Origin: Branchiostoma floridae
Lineage: Eukaryota > Chordata > Leptocardii > Amphioxiformes > Branchiostomatidae
Direction of reading: 5' to 3'
Length of the DNA: 64,000 nt
Assembly (NCBI RefSeq): GCF_000003815.2
Contig: NC_049992.1
Coordinates: 21,336,242-21,400,241, forward strand
Both the position numbers and the translations under genes were made by a program. This document shows, piece after piece, positions 44,663-55,120 of this stretch. The notes under the pieces are model-generated. The model made no database searches and was not told where the DNA came from. It worked only from the letters and a program-made list of their open reading frames with translations. Positions within the stretch are counted from its first letter, which is position 1. The number at the start of each line of letters is the position of its first letter.

Positions 44663-45335
44663 CTAACTGTACTTTTATCATCTGACAAGAGGAACATCAA
44701 CACGCTGAAGTGTAAGGTTTAACCTGCCTACAGTACAGGAACAGTAAGACTATAAATAAAATGTGTAACGTTTCATCTGCCAAGAAGATCATAGAACACC
44801 ATGAACTGTGATAAGCCAATACCCAAGCAGAACTCTGATCCTTATCAGTACTTTTCGAGATTTGCTATTGTACAGCATTCCCTATTTTGCGTTAATTCAG
44901 ACACTGTAATCTCATGACAACATTTACCATTTATGTTTAATTGTTTCTTGTATTTATTCGTATATAGTATATTCACAATCTGAAGTTTATCTTTACAAAC
45001 TGTTCAAAATGTTCTACAAACCTTACCTCATTAGTCAACAATTTTCTTCCAGGTTATTTTATCCTCACCAGGTCTAAATTTGCAATTTTTGTAATGTGGG
45101 TATTTCATGGATATCATTACTATTTATCATTAATGAAAATATTGCAGATTTGTACAAGTTAATTAGGAAAAATAGACAATATTGTCGACTTTTTATTCCC
45201 AGTTTCAATGCTTGGGAGAAAGGAGTGAAAATGGAAAGAAGATAAACCACGCCATGTGATAATGATGTTATTTTGGTAGTGACGTCATTGCCCTGTGACG
45301 TCAGTGTCAAGAGTCACGTGTTCGCTCTCGTCCCA

Positions 45336-45605
45336 CCATGGAGTAGCACGTCACCGGAACGTACTGCGCCTGCGCGAACCCTGGTGGTTTGGGGCTTGGT
45401 TTGGTCAACGTTGCATTGAAATCCCGCTTGTTGCACAGTATATGTTAGAGACATGGTTTCATGTAAAACGTACACGGGATTTTACCCTTATATACGCACG
45501 TACTTTCTTAAATGCGGCCCTTTAGTAAACCGGGGGTTTAGCAAGGTTTAGCATGTCTATACTTTTCGCGCAGGCGCAGTACGTTCCGGTGACGTGCTCC
45601 ATGGA
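45336..45605. mobile_element. ~270-bp MITE with ~40-bp TIRs
   Basis: The left end starts CCATGGAGTAGCACGTCACC and runs through GGAACGTACTGCGCCTGCGC. The right end is its inverted copy, lacking three bases (GTGACGTGCTCCATGG). The interior is unrecognised. Confidence 0.85.
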
Positions 45606-45679
45606 GTGATTGTGTAACACTGTGTCAAAAAATCTACCTTTGAATGGAGCATCGTGCCTCATTCCGTCATCAGCACCTT

Positions 45680-45808
45680 CCTCATCCATGTTGCCGACGG
45701 GTAAATTGTCTTTTTCAAGGGCACAAGATCGGTGACATGGCAGGGTTCGAACCCTGGTCCAGGTCCTGCTCCAAACAACTTACCGATTGAGCCACACGAT
45801 CCCCTTTT
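45680..45808 (-). mobile_element. tRNA-derived SINE fragment
   Basis: On the minus strand, GTGGCTCAATCGGTAAG is a polymerase III box A and GGGTTCGAACCCTG a box B, about 35 bases apart. The downstream part has CTTGTGCCCTTGAAAAAGAC followed by ATTTACCCG, a typical SINE body in marine invertebrates. The anticodon arm does not fold cleanly, so it is not a functional tRNA gene. Confidence 0.7.
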
Positions 45809-46242
45809 TTATCTTACAATGGGCATATTATTCAGTTATTGTCGACACACGCAAACACACTCACACAAGCTGCAGTTGATCCACGACTCACTAATCTGTA
45901 GGCAAACAGCACAGGATCAGACACGGAGCGCGTTAGAAGGACTGGGCAGCTGCAGTCAGATATGCGTCACGTGACTGCAAAGTGACGTCAGTTTCTTCTT
46001 GAAGATAAACGGTTAATCGACGATCATTACAACAATCTTCAGAATGCACATATCTGTATACCAGTAATACTCTACCCGAGGAGGTTACACAATTAGGCCC
46101 GACGGCACATGCCTTCTTTAAAAGTGACCAGTCGCAATCCCCTCCCCCCCTCCCGAGCGTACATCATATGAGGGACCAAGGGTCACTTTGATCAGGATAC
46201 TTGCAGCCGTAGGAAGGCAGTCGGCAGACCAGCAAGATCGCC

Positions 46243-46254
46243 ATGTTTCCTGAG
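46243..46254 (+). CDS. Candidate alternative first coding exon of troponin C
   Basis: ATG TTT CCT GAG is followed by a strong donor (GAG|gtaagt), with a good start context (CGCCATGT). Phase 0 matches troponin C exon 53853, giving MFPE in place of M. No TATA box is evident. This is inference from one donor site; it could belong to another transcript. Confidence 0.25.
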
Positions 46255-46259
46255 GTAAG

Positions 46260-49195
46260 TTAAATAAAACGCTGTGCTGTTCGGTGGGAAAAACACTTCC
46301 CCATAGATCTACTCGGAATAGCAGGTTTGTCTATGACGAATAGGGGGTGTCCGTATTTTAAAAAAAACACCGTCCTTTGATCACCGACTTGGCATCACCT
46401 GTAGAAGCCGTGGCTACGATTTGTCGACCTACGTGAGTTACCTCTATTCTACACTGATTAAACCAGGAACATGGATGTGACATTCTGGACGATAAGACCG
46501 ACAAAAACACATTCTATGCCGAGACTCTATTCTTACTGAGAGGCTTGCTACCGATGTTGGACCCGTGCTGTCACCACCCCGGCTAACTTGGATGTTTGCG
46601 ATAAGTTAGTTCCCCGAGGACACAATGTTTAGCGTGCACTGCCCAAGCTTCAGCTTCCTCATCCACTTTTTGGAACCTTAACATTATACGCTATTGGCCG
46701 ACAGTCATTTCTTAGACTGTTCGCTTCCCTTTGATATTTGCCTTCTTCAAAACATCCTACTATATTTTTCTTGCGATGTTCGTAATTGCACCCATTTCGC
46801 CCGATGGGTGGAGAAAGACGTTGAGAGAAAACCGCAGACGAGAGGTCGACTGGAAACAGCTGATTGTCGACAGATTTTTAGATACACCTGGCTGTGAAAA
46901 CAAGCGGTAGAAGAGAAGCCTTTATCCTGAAAGTGCTGTTGAACGGGAATCAAATTCCCTGTGAGTTAGTTAGCTATTTCTGTGGGGACGTGTTAGGAGG
47001 AAGTGTTTCCTATTGGCTGGTGGGAAGATCACTTCTTGATTACCAACAGTGTTTGATATAATAAATCAATTCTACTTATATGTAAGTATTTATATACTTT
47101 AGTAGACCTTACGAAAGTCGCCGTCCCTTTGTTGTGTCTATAAAGATTTTTGTTGTTGTCTTATATAACGTTAATTGTAACCTATGCTGTCTGCCACATT
47201 GGTAACATCATACCGTTTGGTGGCTGCGTACATGAGAGACGTTAGGCTGCAACATAGATACACAACATCGTTGAGCCACTTCAAAATAAGTGAGATCGAA
47301 CATAACCTAGCAAACTTACGTTTTTATTCAGCTTATTTTTCATCATGTTGGAGACATCGAAATGCATTCCATTCAATAGAAAAAAATCCCCAATGATGAG
47401 GGTCCTGCATAATATTGTTGGGACCTTACGTACTAAATTCTGCCCAAGGTCATTGCTTTCAGTAAAATCGCACAGAAGCCTCGAATGTCATACAACTCCA
47501 AACACATTGTGTGTACCAGTGTTTTAGAAACAGTAATCAACGAGCCCCAAACATATGATTTTTAGGCGAATAATGAAAAATTACCTACCCTATCATCGGA
47601 TTGATGATGACAATGGCGTCTGTTTAGGGGATGTTGGCAGAAGAAGATGAAAACATCGATATGAATGTTATGGATTTTACAAGGCCCCTTAGCCAATGTG
47701 TTTAACCAGGAGCTTGCGGATGGGGAAAGGCAAGTGACCAGATGAATCCAGTTAACCATCTCCGTCAGTGCGCTTCCATGCAGTAACTGTAGTTTGTCCG
47801 TAAAAGCTCCAAGCATCACATGTACATGTCATGCAACGGTTGATGATATATAATCTTAAACCAGTCCAACCATTAGAACGACAATTTGGTCATTAATTTT
47901 CAAGATTGATGGCTTTTGCATAATGGAGTGATGGAGTTCCCTGCAGAACCAACATGTTGCATATAAAGTCGCATACACTAGTTAGCTCTTACTCCCCTCC
48001 TACAATCTGAAAATGGAACAACCTCCAAGATGAGGTTGCCCTTTCCTCCTCCGTGGAAACATTGAAGACTTAAATCCAGCTGGCGACAACCCTTCTTAAC
48101 CCATGGGAGGCAGCAATTAGACCTTAATAAATGGGGAAGAACTTAAATGTTATCCTTCATCCTCCCTCTCAGTGAGTTTCTCATATCAGTGTCTTTACCT
48201 AGCTTCAAGAAATACAGACACGTATAATATCTAATTAGATTTATGAACAATAGGCACGCTCTGGAATCCAACCATGAAGCAATAGAGGAGTAGACACAAC
48301 TCTGAGATAGTTCTTCTAAAAGAAATAACGTAAAAACAACATCAAAAACTAAGAAATGCGCGTGAACATGCAGCTCGGATATGACGTCCACACGTCGTAG
48401 TTCATGGGACCAGAACGGAACTGAAGCAGTTTCTATCAGCATCATCTGTCGTCCCTGGCAGGCGGGTAAAGCAGTTCCTAAAGCGGGTATCTGTTTGTGA
48501 ATGACATTTGCCACCTGGTTTCGAACAGGTTGCAAACTAGACGCCAAAATGGGAGTCAATAGGCACCTATGGACGAACTGGGAGCAACGATATGCCCTAA
48601 ATTCTTTAGAAAGTAATTTGTAGGTTTATTTATTCAAACCGACATACGGGTCACTTTTCATTGCGGTAATGCGGGAAGAGCTGAGAGTCCGACAAAATAT
48701 ACCAGAGACACAGATAACAACATCAAGGTCCAAACACATCTAGAACCGTTAGATATCTATCTATCTATATGGTACGTAGTACAACGCATATTTTGTATCA
48801 CTACAGAACTCTTCTTGTGATTTCTCCATTGGAATCAATGTACAATGTGACATTGATTTTTTCATTCAGTGACAACACTGCAATTTCCAATAATATCCTC
48901 ATCTGGGCTTCATACGCAAAAGTGCTGAACTTCAGTGTGTTCCTACGGGAAAAATAGAAAAATTGTCGCGAGTTTCATGCACACACAGGCGCGGCCAAGT
49001 GAGGTACCTGATTAGCCAAAAAGTGCAATGCAGTATGCCTTGAGCTAGAATGAAAGAAATCTCCATTTATGCTACATAACGACAAAGTGAGTGGGATTTC
49101 CCCATTCTGTGGTCGTCATGTGGAATTATCAGAGACATAGCAATGATGACGCCGTCCAATCCCGCTAGATGAAAGCCTATCTCTTGATGATGTCG
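46260..49195. other. Stretch between alternative exon candidate and troponin C promoter
   Basis: No recognisable coding exon. The minus-strand open frame of 138 codons at 48143-48559 has no identifiable domain and no clear splice context. Confidence 0.4.
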
Positions 49196-49200
49196 GCCAG

Positions 49201-49221
49201 CTATATTTAGGCGTATAAAAG
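49201..49221 (+). promoter_or_regulatory. Troponin C muscle promoter: MEF2 site and TATA box
   Basis: CTATATTTAG (49201-49210) fits the MEF2 consensus YTAWWWWTAR exactly. TATAAAAG (49214-49221) is a full TATA box. Initiation is expected near 49245-49250, giving a leader of about 80 bases to ATG 49326. MEF2 drives many sarcomeric genes; its use here is inferred. Confidence 0.7.
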
Positions 49222-49325
49222 CCTTAAGCGGTGCGGCTGGATTAGTTGTCAGACTCCCTCTGGACCCTGCGTCGGCTTATCTGTCTCGTTTTTCTGGCTG
49301 TCCGTGATAACGAAGTCCACCAAAC

Positions 49326-52300
49326 ATGGTAAGTCAGCACCCTTCCCATACTTAGAGTAGCTGCCTTTATCTGTGGGGACACGTTAAGGAACGACCGGTT
49401 TTAGCACAGTTTGGACAGAGTGGATTGGGGCCCAAATGGTGACACAGCAGTACATGTATGCATTCTCACAGTAAAGGAACGGGCTTCTTTTTCTGGTGCG
49501 TTTGTCAAAAGTCAGACTAGTAGCCCGTGTGGTGGAACTGACTTTCTGTAACGTTGTCGTCCTAACTGAGTCCACAGGGCACAGTGAATTTCTGTTATAT
49601 GTATACAGTATGTATGATGAGGCTTCTGTGACCAGAGAGATACAAAGATTGCGTGTGGAGTTTACACAGAGGCAGGAATTGTACAGTAGGAACAGTAGAT
49701 TTTACAGGAGGTAATGTCCAGCAATAGTGATGTGATATCTTCTCGGGGATGCCACAAATGTCAGCTCCTCTATTCACGGCATGGCGCATAGCAGGCACCA
49801 TATTTGGCACTAGAGCACGACCCCCTCGGTCTACAGTTCCATCCTTTCAAACACACGGATAACTGAGAAATGGCCTTAACAAGCATCGGGCAAAAACTGA
49901 CACTGCGCGGTCTGGGGCGATGTTTCGTGATCAGATGTAAAACGACATTGTATGTACTCGGGTCACATTCCCAATGCAAAGGCGTGATAGACAAATATGT
50001 CCGAGACAAAAGTACACATTTCACAACATCTGGTAACAAGTTAACGACAGGTGAGGCCCTGAATCCTAGCTGTCTCAGGTCCAGAGCTATTCAGAAAGTC
50101 TGCAGATGTTACATTTATCAGTATTATCAATAATACAGTTGGAGGGAATTCTGCGTCGTTGTTATACGATACGCCTGGCTGGAATTTGAGCCCCCAACAA
50201 AGATGCTAGCACCCCATTTTTCCTCTCTGCTGTGAGAATGCCTCACATGTCAGGGACACTTTTGGAAATAGCCTGTCATTACTGACGCAGGCGCACTGCT
50301 GACAAACTGTACGGATAGCAGTGATTAGTTGTTACATCATCCATTCAGTGATAGATTTCCTTTCACCATTGTTAATAGATAGAAGCGAAAGAAAGAGAAA
50401 TAAAAAGATAAGAAATACAAGCAAGATGCCTTTCACTGATAAAAAAAGTCAGATGACTTCTGAAACGTCGGCTAATGTCTTTTGTATTGCCCAGCAGTAA
50501 AGACTGAATTAAACTATTGTTGTTAAATTCCTGGATGAGTAATTTCTACAAGCAAGATATAAAGATTCGCTATCTCGTTATGGCACTCAAAGTTGTTGTC
50601 GTCATTTTGTGCCCGTTTCTTTTACCACTGTACCTTCAGCATTATCTTGTCAAGTCTCTGAACACTAATACAAAACTCTGAAATGATTTCCATTTTACTT
50701 TTTGTTTTTTAAGTCATTATTGTGAAGTGTGAAATGTAACCAGTACCAGACCTGCATGTCTCTATAAACGAGCAGTTGCAGGTACATCACGTGACACGTC
50801 AGTCAATCCGCCAGCCTTCAGGAATCTCCCCTCGCTGAGAAAATCAAGGACATTCCATTTGCCAAATCGCGTATTGTAAGCTTTTTTGAATGGGCTGTTA
50901 AAAAAAAAAACCTCCTCGATTCATGCAGAAGTTTGCAGATGCAGATGTGGATTAAACGAAAAGGTCAAGGATACCATTGTCGATAAGTCGCAGTGCGGCT
51001 GTGTGGCGGAGCGTAAAAATAGATTCCTTGTTGCATTCTCCAACAAAGTAAGACTGACTGCGATTAGCTCAGTCATTGCAGCTGTCCTATCAGTCAGATG
51101 TTCAGGGGTGGGGGGGGGGCATTCAAGTATAGGATCATAGGTCAGAAGGGTGGCCAACTGCCACTGCACATTGCGCAAGGGTCACATCTTACAATGTATT
51201 TTATCCATGGATATTTTATTCTTATCGTTATTCCATCACACAATCAAGCGGTCTATATCGTTTTGTAACGACTGAATTATAGTACGGTAAGCCATACCAT
51301 TTATAGTGTGAGCGCGCGTCATTTTGAAGTCATTTGTCTGTTAGAACCAACATGGCCGTGATATATGCCTAAAGAATTGATGTAACAATATTAACATACA
51401 ATCTTACCTAGTTAGTCAAGACTGTCACATCGGCGCTTCAATCAGCTGTTCTGGTATTTGGAGTTTTAAAGATTCCAACAGATAGATATTCAATATAACA
51501 ACCTCCAAGTTGGTTGGGGAAACGGACAGAAAACTTTAAAAAAAAAACAGATTTAAAGTAATGTTAAAATCCTGACTCAGCAGAAATTGTCCCAGCTTCA
51601 CTTCATTGCCATGTATAGCCGGCCCTTTCAGGCACTCACTAGAGTATGTGAAAGACATTTGTCAGCTCCCCTGACAGTGCACTTGATTACACTTATCATA
51701 AGATCTAGCCTAAATAAATCTTGGGGAGCTCTATAACCGTCTGTGTTGGGTATGTAGAAGTCGTTTGGCTCACACTGAGAGTGGTCTGACAGCGTTTGCT
51801 TTTATCACATTTTCTGAATCAGCCTTAAAGGAAGCGGCATGTCAGAGGTAGGTCATTCTTAATGTATTGCTTTTGACAATCCAGTGGACGACAGACATTC
51901 CTACTGACTTGCAGGGCCTTGGGCGTTACCGACTAAATAACGTTTGAGGAATCCCACACGGTAGTAAAACTCCTTACTGATTAGGCAGGCAAGTAACACT
52001 TGGAAAATCAGTACGTCAGAACAACATGATCATTACAAAGAATACTCTACCCAGTGAGCCCGTCAGCCGGTCACTTATGTCCTGTGATATTGAGTATTAA
52101 CCGCGTTCAAGGACAGAAATCTGGTTTTGATTGGTAATTTCATTGGGTGGTGACCATTTTGTCATGCCATCCTAACGGCAAAATGTTGGGGAAACTTTCA
52201 AATGATGGGGAAACTTTCAGATATTAGTTAGCTTACTAACTACGGTCGTCGTTTCCAACGATGCGATTGTTTAAAGCCATTGGCATGTGTCATTCGCCGC

Positions 52301-55086
52301 GTTTGATCGTTTTGATCGGGCGCTGTAAACTGACAAGTTTCCCACATGAAGGGGTTGAGAGGGTGTTACTTTGGGCGGTGATCGTTTAGTTTCTTCTTTC
52401 TAGTCAGTCTTCACATAGACTGTGCGCTGAAATACTTTGGTACAATCAGTGCCGAGAGACCCGCCGTCTCGGCCTGACGTCATAGGCGAGGTAAGCCCAA
52501 CCCGGGAGAGCGCAGCTTTATATAGCAACTCACTGTTGGAGGACCAAAGTAATCCGCATGGGGCGCTGCAGAAATCCCACCTGACATGACCGTTAGTACG
52601 TCACATCCCGCTGTGAATCTGGGCTCGATATAATCATCACTCACTACTCATTGTAATCACATTTTGATTGTATTAGACACTAGAAAATTTTTAAAAAATT
52701 AAATATCAAAAAACGCAAGAAAGGGTTGCCTGCGCGACCATTCCTGGCCCTTCCCTTGCTAACTAGGGGAGGAAATGCTATATAATGATGGTAGTGATAA
52801 CCTTTATTGTGCATGTATGGCACATCTGGCTAGGTACAAGCATACAAATGCAGAAGTAGTACTATAAGTATAAAGACCGACATTTGGTAATGCAGCTTTT
52901 TTCACACAACCATGACCCCTAGATATACACAAAAATGTCGGACCTGAAGATGCCTGTCCATGTAGTTATATATCCTGACTCTGTCTATAATCTGCCGCAG
53001 GAGGGACTGTATGCCATCGTCTGTTAAGACGGAAGGAGGCCGATGATGATGATTATGACAAATTTCACTAACCCCTTTTCTAAACATCATATCCTCGTCC
53101 ACAAATCACGTGACAATTTTCACCAATCAGCCCCAGATTTCGAAATTCGAAAGAAGAAAAATATCATCAAAATTCCAAGGCAAAGAACAATCGTCAATTC
53201 TTTTTCATTCAGGCCGATCGCAACCGACATACATGTATGTTTTTTGCCCTTTTATGACCGAATCTGTATTTGTTTGCCACCTGTGCTTAGGTAAATAGTC
53301 CAAAGGACCCGAAATGTGGATGGGATGATTACTATAAGGACCGCGTCATACAGGCTCCGTTAGATCAAATTTATTTTTAACGTCCAACGTCGTTATCAAG
53401 TTCAACTTGGAATGTTTGAAACCAGATGTTCATTAAACGTTGTTGAAGAGAGGCCAAATAGAGGTATAAACCTGCCAACCCTCTCTCTCCATATATGTGC
53501 ATAAATAGGAAAATATGACAAAGAATGTTTAGACCTTGGAACCAATAGTGTAAATGACACGTTAGATCGTATATATATAAAATTTATATAGATATACATA
53601 TATGCAGGTAATCCATTTGTAAACACTTGTATTTCTATATGTAGTCGTATTTGTCACTGTTGCGCTAGTAAAGATTTCCTATATTTGCTCTTTATGACAT
53701 GTACACACATTTAAATATAGAGAGAGGGGGCAGTCTTCTGCCTACACCCCTCCCTCTATCTATAAATGTATATGTCTTTTATGGCGCTATTGATGTGTGT
53801 GTTGTGCGCTGTGAGGAAACTTTTTGATGACTGTGTAAATTTCCTCCTCCAGTCGGACGACTATGTCAAGGCTCGGGTGATGTTCAAGGAGGAACAGATC
53901 TCCGGTAAGTCACGTGCTTCAAACTGGAAGCACAAATAAATGGACATATTTTGTTTGAAAGCGAAACATCAAATTGGAGAAACATTAACCTTCCCTTCGT
54001 AAATAAACACAAAATGTTTAACTGTCCTACTGCAGTCTTCCTCAAAATTCAATGACTTGCTACTCGAAGTGACATAATATCACAAATAAGCATAGTTTAA
54101 TCATCTTTTTGAGCTTTCATTTGTCTAGATGCAACAAAGACTACTATGTGACGGATGATTTGAAGGGACGTCTTTAGTGACATTCAACGACAGGACAGCT
54201 GTGAATTCTGATCGTTTTGACATCTAAAACGTATAGTTTATTTAACATACTGTTTCTATCTCAAATGTGCCTATCCAACTACCAGGAAAGGAATTTTGTA
54301 TGTTAAGGAATCGCATTTGTCATTTTCTTTTCGTGAAATGTTTGAAAACAGAGTTCAAGATGGCGTTTGACATGTTCGACGAGGATGGCGGCGGTGACAT
54401 CAGCACCAAGGAGCTGGGTACCATCATGAAGAGGCTGGGCATGAGCATCTCCAGAGAGGAGCTGCAGCAGATGATTGAAGAGGTGGACGAGGACGGTAAG
54501 TCTGCCCTACCAATCATCAATAAGGAAAAGGTTCACGCTTTGTTCCGATCCTCAAAAGTCAAAGTTTTTGATCAGCGCCTGCCTGGCATCCTGGACTAAC
54601 TGCTAGACAGCGACGTCACGAAGGATCGAATTCATCCAGAAACGCGCATGTCGGATAATACTCCGCTCTGCCTACACTTCATACCCAGAGGCGTGCCGGA
54701 TTCTGAACTTGTCTACCCTAGATCAGAGGAGAGACCACCTCTGCCTGCAGTTCGCCCAGAAACTCCTCCAGTCACCGGACTTCCGTCACTGGCTACCACA
54801 AACCCGGGGGGCTATCACTGGGAGAGCCACAAGGGCCAGCAACCAACTAGACACTGTCAAACCCAGAACCGAACGCTACAAAAAAGTGCAATCCCATATA
54901 TGATATGCCTGCTGAACAAAAATAAGGGAAATTAATGTTAACAATGTAACTGTATATTATCTATTGTATATATGTAACGTTTTTTTTTTAATGATTTTAT
55001 TGTATTTGTAGCACAGAGGTGCTGTACAGCAAGGCCGTAATTCAACCTCTGGTTGCCAGTGTCTTGTTTTTATTCTGAATAAACCA

Positions 55087-55120
<34 letters not shown>

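Noticed and set aside
44496..44681. Reading frame across the N block
   Set aside because: It is generated by undetermined bases.
48143..48559. 138-codon minus-strand open frame
   Set aside because: No recognisable domain, no splice context and no sign of selection; reported only as open sequence.
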